Source of the DNA: Cheilinus undulatus | Taxonomy: Eukaryota; Chordata; Actinopteri; Labriformes; Labridae | Length of the DNA stretch: 64,000 bases | Assembly: GCF_018320785.1 (NCBI RefSeq) | Contig: NC_054878.1 | Span: 44,325,429-44,389,428 of the forward strand | Direction of reading: 5' to 3' | In this document: positions 22,701 through 33,300 of the stretch, in pieces | How positions within the stretch are numbered: position 1 is the stretch's first letter | Layout: each line of letters begins with the position of its first letter | Position numbers and translations under genes: made by a program | Notes under the pieces: generated by a model | What the model was told of the DNA's origin: nothing | Seen by the model: the letters and a program-made list of their open reading frames with translations, nothing else | Database searches by the model: none

Positions 22701-23221
22701 AAATATGAGGACCCAGCATTAAAGGGATATTTCGTTACTTTTGAAGTTGGTTCATATAGCTACCGACAGGAAAGCGAAGCTATACAACATAACAGACACG
22801 CGTCCAAGCTTTAGTTGGAGGCTTTCTCTATTCCTGCCAGCTGCCGTCTCTCCATGAGTATTTGTTTTTTCACACAGCTGCAAACAGCTCCAAAATTTTT
22901 CTTGATTATCTAAAAGCATTTTAAGAAATCCTTCAGGAACTTAATGGGTTGCTCATTAGCATAGGTGGGCATTAAAAGTGGAGGGGTAGAGGCCTAATGC
23001 AAGGTCCACTAACAGGAAGTGACCTCACTGTCTCCACAGCAAACATAGCGCTGGCAGTCCTCCTGTCGGTGGCCATCTTGGCTCTGCTGGCGATTCTCAC
23101 CTTCTGTCTCCTCAAGAAGAAGAAGGAGCGCTCCCATAGGCCAGTCACCACAAACCCCGCCCACGTGGCGCTGTCAGAGCAGGAGACGCTCGTCTACAAC
23201 AGCACCACCAAACCTGTATGA
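13367..23221 (+). CDS. spint1: Kunitz-type protease inhibitor 1 (HAI-1), ten coding exons
   Basis: Type I membrane inhibitor of trypsin-like serine proteases (in vertebrates HGF activator, matriptase and related epithelial enzymes), acting at the epithelial cell surface. Joining exons 13367-13781, 17356-17516, 17607-17748, 21085-21255, 21380-21412, 21502-21630, 22194-22244, 22327-22497, 22580-22642 and 23040-23221 gives 505 residues. Order: signal peptide (1-28), eight-Cys MANSC domain (about 33-130), PKD-like domain (about 143-237), Kunitz 1 (C242-C292, P1 Arg252), LDL-receptor class A (C314-C348, with the acidic CSDGSDE motif), Kunitz 2 (C370-C420, P1 Arg380), transmembrane segment (448-470), Lys-rich stop-transfer and 35-residue tail. 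This is the full HAI-1 layout, and length is close to the human isoforms (513-529). Start: first in-frame ATG, with A at -3. No lesion was found. Teleosts have two copies (a and b); I cannot say which this is. Confidence 0.96.
14405..14675 (+). repeat. Degenerate tandem tract in spint1 intron 1
   Basis: About ten loose copies of a phrase of roughly 25 bases, such as ctttaatctcagaattctga, with word swaps (cagaatcccagc, cagaattctgtc). Non-coding. Confidence 0.75.
15740..17090 (-). mobile_element. Tc1-type transposon with decayed transposase, in spint1 intron 1
   Basis: On the - strand the helix-turn-helix side ([20 protein letters not shown] near 16,620-16,670) and the catalytic side ([13 protein letters not shown] near 16,440; [11 protein letters not shown] near 16,185; [11 protein letters not shown] near 16,075) are all readable, so it was once full length. 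Frameshifts and a stop lie between them, for example near 16,510. Ends are imperfect inverted repeats: attattcaccccctttaatg on the left and, on the other strand, tggatgtttaacccccttct on the right. Transcription would oppose spint1. Dead copy. Confidence 0.85.
17356..17516 (+). CDS. spint1: spint1 exon 2: first half of PKD-like domain
   Basis: 161 bases after a TTTGTGCAG acceptor, ending at GAG|GTACTC. Completes the split Gly codon of exon 1 and encodes [19 protein letters not shown] through [15 protein letters not shown]. The Tyr-Arg-Trp-Thr-Gln strand is the PKD hallmark (usually W in Y.W). The following intron is phase 0, the only one in the gene. Confidence 0.95.
17607..17748 (+). CDS. spint1: spint1 exon 3: second half of PKD-like domain
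   Basis: 142 bases from a TTCTGCAG acceptor to AGTT|GTAAGT. Encodes [34 protein letters not shown] and the closing beta strand [11 protein letters not shown]. Ends in phase 1. The preceding intron is only 90 bases. Confidence 0.95.
18047..18452 (+). repeat. (CCAT)n microsatellite array in spint1 intron 3
   Basis: About 400 bases of (CCAT)n with a recurrent interruption (taaatccatctttccatcc and ttattccatcc) that itself duplicates at 18,145 and 18,250. The open Ser/Ile/His/Pro-rich frame here is only a by-product. Confidence 0.95.
18453..19285 (-). pseudogene. Truncated Tc1-type transposon in spint1 intron 3
   Basis: On the - strand the N-terminal half of a Tc1-type transposase is readable: [19 protein letters not shown] near 18,800, [20 protein letters not shown] near 18,700, then the catalytic-side block [14 protein letters not shown] near 18,560. 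It stops where the (CCAT)n array begins, so the C-terminal half is lost. A Tc1-like end (tgataatttcatcctcatct) lies at about 19,260-19,280. Distinct from the 15.7-kb copy in sequence. Confidence 0.8.
20181..20688. mobile_element. Kolobok-type MITE flanked by TTAA, in spint1 intron 3
   Basis: 508 bases between TTAA at 20177-20180 and 20689-20692. Ends are inverted repeats: AGGTCACATATTTTACC and, from the other side, AGGTCACATATTATACAAAA. These match the termini of the 6.5-kb element at 28.5 kb (AGGAGACATATTTTACC). The interior (ctctgtttcagccctgctca, gggcggaact, gtggacaggccaggg) is shared, inverted, with the MITE at 50.9 kb. No coding capacity. Confidence 0.88.
21085..21255 (+). CDS. spint1: spint1 exon 4: Kunitz domain 1
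   Basis: 171 bases, phase 1 on both sides. Encodes [35 protein letters not shown] and [17 protein letters not shown]. All six Kunitz cysteines are present, with P1 Arg252 in the GPCRA inhibitory loop, as expected for an inhibitor of trypsin-like enzymes. Confidence 0.97.
21380..21412 (+). CDS. spint1: spint1 exon 5: 33-base linker exon
   Basis: Eleven codons' worth of Ser/Thr/Pro-rich linker ([12 protein letters not shown]), phase 1 on both sides, so it can be skipped without changing frame. Human HAI-1 isoforms differ by a short linker segment near Kunitz 1, which makes alternative use plausible. The acceptor follows a run of about 20 T (21,353-21,372). Confidence 0.8.
21502..21630 (+). CDS. 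spint1: spint1 exon 6: LDL-receptor class A domain
   Basis: 129 bases, phase 1 on both sides. Encodes [20 protein letters not shown] and [20 protein letters not shown]; the Asp/Glu cluster binds calcium in this family. The start and end agree with single-domain exon shuffling. Confidence 0.96.
21694..21842 (+). mobile_element. SINE fragment in spint1 intron 6
   Basis: Diverged member of the tRNA-derived SINE family at 12.3 kb: taaggtgcccctcatgtaag, box B-like gcacgaatccggcctg, ctgtttctgattctgtccac and tail AAATACATCTTGAAAA. The 5' head is degraded. Confidence 0.75.
22194..22244 (+). CDS. spint1: spint1 exon 7: 51-base linker between LDLa and Kunitz 2
   Basis: Encodes [17 protein letters not shown], phase 1 on both sides, after a CCACCCTCAG acceptor. 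Contains one N-glycosylation sequon (NQT). Confidence 0.9.
22327..22497 (+). CDS. spint1: spint1 exon 8: Kunitz domain 2
   Basis: 171 bases, phase 1 on both sides. Encodes [35 protein letters not shown] and [17 protein letters not shown], with all six cysteines and P1 Arg380 (Lys in the human second domain, from memory of the family). GC-richer than Kunitz 1. Confidence 0.97.
22580..22642 (+). CDS. spint1: spint1 exon 9: juxtamembrane stalk
   Basis: 63 bases, phase 1 on both sides, encoding [21 protein letters not shown]. Acidic stalk before the membrane segment; ectodomain shedding in this family occurs in such stalks. Confidence 0.88.
23040..23221 (+). CDS. spint1: spint1 exon 10: transmembrane segment and cytoplasmic tail
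   Basis: Starts after TCTCCACAG. Encodes a 23-residue hydrophobic helix beginning [15 protein letters not shown], then KKKKERSHR and a tail ending in YNSTTKPV before TGA (23219-23221). Directly after the stop, aacctgtatgacatcatcac is duplicated in tandem, reproducing the C-terminal codons and stop. Confidence 0.96.
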
Positions 23222-23479
23222 CATCATCACCACCAACAAACCTGTATGACATCATCACCGCCACAACCACAGATACCTACACATGGATGCTGCCTGGGCC
23301 GCCACATTTCATAGTGTTAGTTCTATGTGGACGCCATCTTGGAGAGGGGTAACCACGGCAGAAGGAGGCCTGTCCATAATTAGAATATTCATAAAGTCTG
23401 GTAAACGTGACAGGCTGTTTTGTCACAAATCTCACGTTTATTTATGATTCAAGATTTTCATATGTGGGTTTTTACAGTG
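23222..23479 (+). other. spint1: spint1 proximal 3' UTR
   Basis: Untranslated sequence before the composite repeat. No AATAAA was found in this stretch; candidate signals are at 24405-24410 (AATAAA, at the edge of the core repeat) and 26302-26307. The UTR end is therefore unresolved. Confidence 0.45.
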
Positions 23480-25275
23480 AACTGCTTTATCTTATCCAAG
23501 ATTTTCTGTAGAACTTTTTCAGCCAATTTTTGACACTTTTATTTGTCACTGACTATTCTGCAAAATTGTGCACTTTTTAACCAATGTGCCTCTTTTTTTT
23601 TTTTTTTTTACTATTTTTTGTCTCTTTTTAAACCCTTTTCACCACTCTGTGCCATTTTTGCCACGTTCAACCTCGTTGTAGCCTCTGTTAAACCTTTTAT
23701 TCCCATTTTCAACCATTTTCTGCCAATCCTAAGCCACTTTTCTACTCTTTTGACCCATTTTAATCCTGTTTTACCCCCTCTTCTTCCTCCTTTTCGCCAT
23801 TTTTAAACCATTTTGCAGTTTTTTTAATGCTTTCCACCACTTTTTCTGCCCATTTTGCCTCCATTGACCCCGTTTCCACCTTCTGTTGCCTGCATTGACC
23901 CACTTTTTCCACTTCTTACACAATTATATAGTGATTTTAACCCCAATTTCCTGGTTTTTATGCTCATTTTGCCACTAATAACATCTTTTCACCACTCTTT
24001 ATAACATCTTGGCCATTTTTGCAGATATTATCCCCATTTCTCTTTTGTTATGCTAATTTTTGCCACCTCTCACCCCTTTTTAGTTTAGTTTTTTGCCTGT
24101 TTTTATACCTTTTAAGCCATTTTAGCAACTTTCAGCCTGCTTTTTGCCTCTATTAACCTATTTTTTGCCAACAATAACCCCCTTTAACCACATTTCATGC
24201 CAGTTTTTGTCCATTTTGACTGCATTTTACTACTTGTTATTTTCATTTTTGCCACTTTCAATCACTTTTTCAAGACTTTTTTCTGCCTGTTTTTACCATT
24301 TTTAAGTCATTTTAGACCTCCTGCCTATTTTTTTTGCTGTTTACCAATTTGTGCTACTTTTAAACCATTTTTAATCTGTTTTAAGAAAATATGTTTAGAT
24401 ATTGAATAAAGCTTTATACCAGTGTTACACAAACCTGCTAAACCAAAGAGCCAAAATTGTTGAAAAATTCCTCTGCAAGAGCCACAATCTATGTGATGAT
24501 AAGTGGTGAAAATGGTCAAAAAGCGACAAAGAAGTGGCATTAAAGGTCAAAAGTGGTAAAAACATGGAAAAAATGGAAAAGTGACTAAAATGGGTAAAAA
24601 AAACAAACAAACAGCAAAAGTGACAAAAATGGGAAAAATATGACATTCCATAGCGAAAGGCAGCTTAAGTGGGCAAGACATGGGAAAAAATAGCAAGGGG
24701 GGGTCAAATAGCAATAAGCAGAATAAAAGAGGCAGATACTAGTGAAAAAAAGGTTCAAACAGGATAAAAGTTGCAATAATAGGGCAAAAATGTGCAAAAA
24801 TGGGCTTTAAAAGCAGACAAATGGATCAAAAGTGGCAAAACATGAAAAAAAGGGTAACAAAATTCCAAATAATGTCAATGGAAATATACAGACAAAAAAT
24901 AAAGCTTTACAATTAAAGCCAGCTGCACATGAGTGGAAAACACACTGACTGATATAGCTGATTAAGTTTTCTGGGCAAAAAATATTTCAAATAAAGACAT
25001 AAAAGAGCCACACGTTGAGTATCACTGCTGTATACTATGGCATAAATAGATTTTTGTTGTTGCTTAGGTAAGAGTGGTTGTTATTTAGGTAAAGATAAAA
25101 TCAAATATGGTTATCACAGCTGAATTTTACAATGGGTCATGATTTTGCTGACCTCCATAGACCACCCATTTGGCTGGACCTGGGAAAGCCCTCCCCTCTA
25201 TCCCCCCTTAGGGGTGGCCTTGGTTGTGCCCATTGTGGCTAATGTGATGGCTGTTTTAAATGTCAGGACAGATCG
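23480..25275 (+). mobile_element. Composite low-complexity element, copy 3, split by an hAT insertion
   Basis: Core phrases (ttttgccactttt, accattttaa) run from about 23,500 to 24,400. The hAT-type element 24,420-25,027 interrupts it. Unit B follows at 25,036-25,275 (ggttatcacagc, gattttgctgacctccat, gaaagccctcccctctat, cccccttaggggtggcctt). No clear unit A is visible at the left side. Confidence 0.6.
24420..25027. mobile_element. hAT-type element with 8-bp target duplication, carrying the same core phrases inverted
   Basis: Ends are CAGTGTTACACAAACCTGC and, from the other strand, CAGTGATACTCAACGTGTGG. Flanks ctttatac (24412-24419) and ctgtatac (25028-25035) are an 8-bp duplication with one mismatch. 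The interior (24,490-24,850) is made of aaaagtggcaaaaatggg-type phrases, the reverse complement of the surrounding core. The first 70 bases (agagccaaaattgttgaaaaa) recur inverted at 44,085-44,148. Confidence 0.85.
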
Positions 25276-28200
25276 GGAACTTTGGTTTGAAAACCTTAAT
25301 TTTTCCTGGATCATAAATACAGACAGAACAAATGGTGTGTAATAGTTCTCATTTCAGTAAATTATGGAAATTTTAATCTAGGTAGACCTCCTACCTTACA
25401 AGCTCTGGCTACCCCTCTCCAAGATGGCCCTCAAGTAGGTGCATGCCACAAACCCCAAAGCAGCATCTATCAGTACTTTCCGTTTAACTTCAGAGATCAG
25501 ATCTGGGAAGGTTGGTACACAAGTCACAAGTTTGTAACTCAGGGTTCCTAAAGTTCCTCTGAATCAGAATTCCGACTTTAGCATGCATTTGGGAAAACAT
25601 ATGTGATGCATCATGTGTGTTTATATCTATGCATCAATGCTGAGTGGGGTCATCACCAGCTGTTGTTCTTTTTTTTTTAACCTCAGGTGTTCAGACGATG
25701 CATCTTTGCTGTTTAGTGATCCATTCTGGGGATTCAGATACCAAAAGACTACTCAGAGGCCGACTCAGACTAAACCATTCTTCTGGTCATTAACCACAGC
25801 ACCATGTCAGACTATAAAACAAAAATATTCTCAGCCAACAGGCTGGCCACACTACAAACCACCATTACTATTACTTTGAGCAGAAGTGCTCTATGTGATG
25901 TTCCATCTTTTGCTCTGAAAACCAGTCCAGTCTGGATGAAGAGATCCCAGACCACCTCAGCATGCAGTCTGAGCTAACGGTAATGATTGTCCCACTGAGG
26001 TGTGTCCCAGCAAAACTTTAAGGTTACCTTTTGGTATCTAAGTGACCGGAGCAGATATGAATCCCTGTATAGACAGGGTCTTCATTTAGATTTCAGTGTG
26101 TTCATCTTGTATTTAACGTGTTTGTTTTTACAGTGTGCTGGGTTTGAGTTGATCTGTGATTGGTGTTTTTGGGTCTCAGGTTGATTTTGTGTTTAAATTT
26201 TATATATTGGACTGTAAATATTAAGTTTGATTTTTATCCGCTCAGGGTGTTTGTGTTGGTCGGCCATCTTTGTTTTTACTGATTTTAATCTGCACTTTGT
26301 GAATAAAGACACATAGAAACAACAACAACAAAACAAGTTCTCCCTCTTTTATAGAGCAAATAAATAAAGATGTGTGTAAAAACCTCAAACTTTGAGTGGT
26401 TGAAATGTGTCATGGTGGTGGTTTGTGAAATCAATGAGGACAAAATCAAATTCTTTTGAGATGATTCTGAGGTGGGACATCATTCCTTACAGTCTGGAGT
26501 CTGTTTGAAGGACTTGATAATCCGTTGATCCTCAGACTTTAAATTGTGTTTTACATTCACATTTAAATATCAGAACTGCTTTCATTTGTAAATATCAGCA
26601 AAAATCTAATACCCTGCATCCCTACTATCCATGCATGGAGTAGAGCCAGAATAAGCGAGACTGGAGCTTTAAGAATGCAAAGAAAATGTGCTGATAGATT
26701 TATTACAAAACAACCACCAGCAGGTGGCAGCAGAGAGAGACGATTCAAGACCTGATTCACTTCCACTGGATCCTGACGTGGTGTTGTCAATCAGAATTAA
26801 AAAAACACACACACATTTTTGGGCACTGACTCCTGTTATTATGATTCTAAGGTGCTAAAATGAAGTTTAAGGCTGCTCCAGCACACCTAAAACAGTCTAA
26901 AATCACCTGTGTTGTAAATGACGGTGAAGCAGACCTGCAGATGGGCTAGCATGAGTCAGCACTTTCTAACATTCATTTAAGAATGATTTGCCTGTTGATA
27001 CCACTGATTCTGATGTTTTTTGTTAAATAAATTAGAGTATTTCCCCAGTTGAAATCACTGCACTAATTTAGTTAGCCTATTAATGGTATTTTCCATTCTG
27101 TGTTAGCATCAAGCTAACAACTGACGATGATCCTTGTGAGAAACTTCGCCTTGTGAGCTGGCCAGATGTGAATCTGTGACGTGTGTTTCAGCAAGAAATC
27201 AACAGTAAATCTGAGAACGCTGTTAAAATTAATACCTCCACATATTTATACACATCAGTTAACTTTTGGTTTATTGATGCTGGTCTTGGCTGGGACACTC
27301 TTAAAAAAGAGATTCTTAATGTCAGTGAGGTTTTCCTGGTTAAATAGAAGTTAAATAAAATAAATGATTAAACAAAAAGGTTTTCCCTACAACATTAAAA
27401 AATAAAATAAATCAAAATTAAATTGAATTAAATTACATTGCAATTAAATTAAATTTAATGTAAGGCTAGGCTAGCCCATCATATTTTCTCAATTGTAATA
27501 CTACCACTGTCACCACTACTATAAGTTATAATAATTAAAAATAAATAAATAAATAATAATAGTAGGAGTAGTAATAATAATAATAGCAATAATGACAATG
27601 ATAGTAATAGTAATAATAAAATAATAATAATAGTAGGAGTAGTAATAATAATAATAAATATTATATTATTATTATTATAGTAATAATAATAATAATAATC
27701 ACAATAACAACAACAACAATAATGATAATAATAATAGTAATAATAATTATAAAGGAAATTCTATTTTTGTAATGTTGAGCTGATAAAGAAAAGATGTTTT
27801 TAAAGGGTTAAAATCCTGAGAATATCTTTTTTTTATGTGTTTGATCAGGACTGAAGCTGAGTGAAAGATTTAATCCAAAAAGGTGGGAACATATATTTTT
27901 TAAGCTTTTTATGTTTTGTTTTGTTTTTTTAAGGGGAGATTTTTTGTTCTTATTGGTCTAAAAGGGACATTAATTTTCATAGAACTATAGAAACATACCT
28001 TCTTATAGGATATCATGGCATCTGCTGTAATATAGCTGGAATTATTTAAAATGAACTTTAAAAAAAGACTGATCTGGACAATAAATGTCCATAATGAAGC
28101 CAAAGGTTAACTCATTCAGTTCAAACTTTATTAGTACAATTCTTTGACACAGATGAATCACATCAGGCATCAACAAACAAAAATAGTTTATATTCTGGAA

Positions 28201-28522
28201 AGGCACTACTGATGAAACGTTTTTACAGCAAGGAAAACCAATATTCTTTTATCCTTCATGACTTTTTACAACTTTTTAATGCGTTTATGTTTCAGAGAAT
28301 AGCGTTTAGTGAAATGTTTTTTTAATCTCTATCTTTGTGTTCAAGTGTAATCTTTTATCAAATGTAAAGAAAGTTGTGAAGTACTCCTCCTGATGGGGTG
28401 TCTGTTGTGCTCTGCTGCCCCCTACTGGTCACCTTCAAATTCAAATGGCATTCAAATATCAGAGACAGCAGCTTCTCCTAAACATGAGCACAAACGATCT
28501 CTTCTTTTTATTGTGAGATTAA
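25276..28522. other. Intergenic region between spint1 and the Kolobok-like element
   Basis: At 25,735-25,870 lies a fragment (ggtcattaaccacagcacca, caggctggccacactacaaa) homologous, inverted, to 55,800-55,920. AATAAA at 26302-26307 is a possible spint1 poly(A) signal. CTCF-like cores are at 26716-26729 (CCAGCAGGTGGCAG, +) and 28415-28428 (CTGCCCCCTACTGG, -). A long run of AAT/AGT/ATA trinucleotides fills 27,535-27,750. No exon recognised. Confidence 0.5.
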
Positions 28523-28849
28523 AGGAGACATATTTTACCCCTTTTCCCTTTAGAGTATGTGATTCTGGGACACCTTTAGAACAGTTATCAATGCTGTGCA
28601 GCTCAAAAAACGCCTTACTTATCTTATACTGGCGATAGGAAAATCCCTATTTTCAGCAGATCTCGCCCACTGCTGAAAACGCTCCGTTTCAGTCCTGTCT
28701 CTTTAAAGACTCCGAGATGTCCGTGACCTTACCGTTCTCTGATTGGCCAGCTCGGTCAAAGCTTCCTGGGGGCGGAACAATGGGCCGAACGGTTTTCTAG
28801 GCCCCGCCTCCTCAAGGTGCGCTGTTGTTTATCGCTCGTAGCCGTGACC

Positions 28850-30377
28850 ATGCCAAGCTGCTCTTGGTTTAAGTTTAACCAGAGAGGGTTTAACTTGATT
28901 TTGTCCATTAAAATGACAAATTACGACATACAACCGTATTCATTGGACCCGGAGTCTGACCTGGACATTCTGGAAAGGGAACAACGGGAAAATCCTCCGC
29001 CGCTGAGAAGAACAGCACAAGACGTCTCTGCATGGAAATCACACTGGCATGTTCAGTACCACACATGTAAACACGTAGTTACTGTGTCGGAAATAATAAA
29101 TAGAATAACTGGCTTTCTGTAACTTCATGCAAACTTTAGTTTCTGAGTGTCTCCAACGTTAACAACTGTGTTTATATTAGTTGTATCTTAATATTTTCTG
29201 TCGTCCTGTTAAATGTGTACTTGTGGAAAATGCCGGACAACTGCGACTGAGGCTGAAAGTATCTGCTGTCGTGAATTACCGAAGCTACAGTATCTGTTAC
29301 TGTCACTGTGTGCGCCACTGGAAGGGTTAGAATAGCCATCAGACACGCCATGGTTGTCCTTGTGAATGCTGGATACCAGACTTTATCTCTCAGGACAAGT
29401 ACCCAATACAGAAAACTGCATAATAGAAACGAATTAAGTCCAAAAATGAACATTTAGACAAATTAAATGACACCATTTTCATGATCAGTTTTTCTTACTA
29501 CATTAAATGTCTGAACATTACTTATTGTCTATGTTGAAATTGTTTGCACATTCTGGGAAGCCTATGTTATGATAATTCATGTGCCAAACAGTTAAATAAA
29601 AAAAAAAATATATAGTTTTATGACTGAGTTCATATACTTTTTCCTTAATTGTAGGCACCATGTCATATCATATAATTTTTTTCATCCTTGTCCTCCAGGA
29701 TATATATCATACCAGCTGTTTCCTTAACAAATCTGGTTCTGAATCTGTCATCTCTAATCAGGTACTCAGCAGAATTAACCAGGTGCCAAATCCTCAAACC
29801 TGCATGACGGGTTATCCAGGATTGGAGCCTAACTGCCTGAATGCCTACACTTTACAAAATATGTTTAACATATAACGGGCAGATTATGGACCCCTGAGGA
29901 GAAGACTAGAGGAAGAGTAAGTTTTGCAGTTATGTGCACTGTGACCTTTAAAGGCTTAAACTCATGGTGTCATGTAAGCCTGTTTGAACTGAGCATATAT
30001 TCATATGCTTGACACAATAATAAAACTAAATCTTCAAACTTTGTTACCAACATTTGATCAGGAAATATTTTGAACCTTTGATCACAATCACCAATTTTGA
30101 ACAACCAGAGGAAAAAAAAGCATTTATTTACAAGCAGAAAAAAACTACAGTATTAAAACGACATGTTTTGTAAAACATACATGGATTAACATTAAACAAA
30201 CTTTCTTTTGTCCAGGCGTTATCGGTATCTTGCCTACTGAAGCTTTGTAAGCTGGTGCCAGGGATACCTAGGGAGACACGTCAGGGTCGTCCCCTGTCCT
30301 GTGTTGTACGTCGGATACGCCAGGAGTTTCCTGATCCGGCTGGGCACTATGTTGGATTCCGGCCACCCCTTGACTGA
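28850..30377 (+). pseudogene. P2X7-C-terminal-domain-like gene of the transposon, decayed
   Basis: A promoter-like stretch (inverted CCAAT at 28,741, gggggcgg at 28,772) precedes ATG at 28850 or, better by comparison with relatives, 28913 (MTNYDIQPYSLDPESDLD). Later blocks show the Cys-rich part (CTCGKCRTTATEAESICCRE, about 29,216-29,275), then YRYLAY, stop, SFVSWCQGYLGRHVRVV (30,205-30,295) and, after a frameshift, SCVVRRIRQEFPDPAGHYVG ending at TGA 30375-30377. These match the zinc-binding cytoplasmic domain of P2X7 receptors as it occurs in many fish proteins without a channel part. Exon joins are not all clear and at least one stop (TGA near 30,228) and one frameshift disable it. Role in the transposon is unknown. 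Confidence 0.75.
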
Positions 30378-33300
30378 ACCGTTACACGTGCCCCGCAATA
30401 ACATCCTCCTCCGACGGCCTTTAAAACTGTGTGCAGAGGTCTTCAGGGACAGGGATCCTCTTGAGCTCCTCTACGAACGGGCCGGGTCCTCAAAAACCTC
30501 TTCAAAAACCAATGTCATGAGGTCCCACACGTATGCTGTACAAAAAAGTTAATATGTAATTTTATTAATACTTCTTTAGATTTTTTTTAATTTAAAAGGT
30601 TATTTTCTTTGTCTAATTTTATTAACATTGTTAATGTTATTACTTGACTTATTTGATATTTTCTTATAATAGACCATTTTAGACTTACTGAATGTTGGTT
30701 TTGTCTTGACGGCCTTTGCTGTACTTTTGCCCTTTCTAGAGTTAGCCACTGTGATCCTGTAGACTGGTTTTCCCTCTGCAGTCACAGCTTGTTCCCGCTC
30801 TGCATTTTCATTAAAATGCATTGCAGCAAGGTACAGCCTTTTAAAGAATAAAGAAGGTTGTTAGTTTTACCCAAAAAAATAGTATTTAGCGGTCACCATA
30901 ACTTTTAGTGACCACAAGTAATAAACCAAAAAATTTTTATTTTTCATAAAATTCAACAGTGTTAACTTTATTAATTTAATCTATTCAAAATGTTGCATGC
31001 AAAGAACACCAACTCTGAAGCTTTTACACTGTGCCAAACAACTCAGTCTGGTGTTCAAATTGCATTTTAAACAGGTGTAGATTTTTTTGACTGATGTGAT
31101 ATCTTAGAAGCACATGAAATTAACGTTATTTCAGTGGTTTCATTATAAACTAAAACTGCCAATAATACACTTTAGGAATGACAAAGTTCCTTGACAGCGG
31201 ACAGGGAGAATGATGATACAGTTCATGTGTAAATACTGCAATGTCCTTAACTTGGACCCGTATTTATGCCATTATGAGTGCAAAATGCAAATTTTTTAAT
31301 GATGAATACAAACTCATTCAATATATTAAAACGAGTACAGCGTCATTCAATTTTCAACCCCTAACCCACTTAGTTGTGGATCCCAAATAATGTGTGGACT
31401 TGCCCCAGATAAAATTAGAAATGCCGCCATCAGGTGCTGAGAGGGATTTGTTTTCTTATTACACAGAGCACTATGGGCCCCCTATTATGAACGGCAATAC
31501 CTTTTTAATCTAAGGAATTATTACCTGCAAAGCATTCCTATGAAAGGAAAAACTACGTTTTTTGGTGCAAAGTGTAGAATGACACTGTGGAAGGCCTCCA
31601 GTGATGAAGTCTGGTAGTGGTTGCTTAGCTTCTCTACGTCACGAAGAACCCTTTTATTCAGCTAGAGTTTCTCCACTTTGTAGAGGGCTGCTGAACCTGA
31701 AATGACAGTCAAAAAGAGAAAGAGAAAATATATGACTTTTTTATTAATCCATTATAACAATCAATCTCAAAGACACTATGTAGCCATTTATGGCAAAACC
31801 TTAATGCAAATTGAGAAGGAAAAGTCTAAAGACGTCACAAAGCTCAAGCAACTAAGCTGTCAAAGTGTTGTTTGAGCATACTGTTTTACCTCAAAACCAT
31901 TCTGATAGAGGCAGTTATAATTATAAGAAATTATGAACTTATACAAACCTGGTTGAAACCACTTGTTTGGGTCTGTGGAGACTTTATCAACATGGAGACA
32001 TTTGGGGTAGAGGGGGTCGTCATGTATGTGGATATCCTGAATGTGATTCGCTGTTGACTTCCATTTCGCCACCTTCTCTGGCCCCGTCTTTGATGAAGTG
32101 GCTGTCCAGTACATCTGATTCTTTAAGCCAGACAACCACTTTGACACCACCTGACACTCCTTGTTCTTGGCCAGGGCAGTCAACTTTTTGGACAAACCTA
32201 TTTGGGCAAAAAAAAGTGTTCAAGTGGTGCTAAATTTTCAAATCAAGTACTGAATTCCAGCTCAAAATAAACAACAATGATTACTCTTTTCAAGGTGCCA
32301 GACATCATAGTACTGTGTGATGTTCTTTTCCCTCAGGAACTTCTGCACCTGGGGGTGGCGGTCCGTCACAATGTAATCTATGTCCACCTGGTGTGACTGA
32401 AGATAGTCTAGCCCTCTTCTTAGGCCTTCTTTTTCTATGTGGACGCTGCCACCAACTTCATTACTCTGTAAAAAATGGGCAAGAGTGTGTGGATAAGTGA
32501 ATTTTCCACTTAGCATAAAATACTTACTGACTCTGTCCACAAAAAATGAGTCTTACCTGAACCAGCTGTAAATCAATTATTTTGTTGTCATCCAGGCTCA
32601 TGAAGGTGTAACTCCCATATTTGGCAGAATGTCCTGAAATGTAAGAATATATAATGTCTGTGTCAATTCTATATGTTGCTTCAACAAAAATGAATGTTTT
32701 TAATAACCAGATAGTTTAGTAATAGTTTAACATTAACAATGCCACTTGGCAATGTTTGAATAATCACCTGGGGAGTCTGCCCTCATGTCTCCACCCACTG
32801 CAACTTTGCCCTTCTGTTGAAGGTCATGAAATGTGGCCTCTTGATCCTTCTTCCACTTGTGATTTATGGAAGGTTCAAGATACATCCTTGCATGCCTTCT
32901 TTTATTTTTTCTTTTATGTTAAAACTGAAAGTTGATGAAATACCTTTTTAAGTTGAAGAAAGGATGCTCCAGTGAAATAGACACCGGCAGACATTTGCAA
33001 ATTGCCAACAGGCGTACTGCCCCTAACTGGCTGGCTCTGCCACTTTCTGGTGTACTGGCAGTTGGGACATTGCTGAGTGAAGGCCACATAGGTCCCGAGT
33101 TTCCACTGCTGCACGTCACAGTCTCGTTTGCACAGTGGACATGTCTCAAAGAGCTCCCTGAGGCAGCTTTCAAAGACGATGTATTTTGCCTCATTGTGAT
33201 GGCCGGCAGATTCAGTCTCACTAAGAATAAAGAACAAAAATAGTAATCAGCAGAATAACAATCAGTAGGCAAGATAGAAAGATTTTAGAAATGTTATCTT

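Noticed and set aside
22720..22990. Possible TTAA-type element beginning ttaaagggatatttcg
   Set aside because: The left end resembles a Kolobok-type end, but no inverted right end or second TTAA in a fitting place was found.
29172..29453. 93-codon - strand frame within the Kolobok-like element
   Set aside because: Antisense of the Cys-rich part of the P2X7-like gene, which reads meaningfully on +.
32932..33243. 103-codon + strand frame
   Set aside because: Antisense of a well-supported transposase exon.
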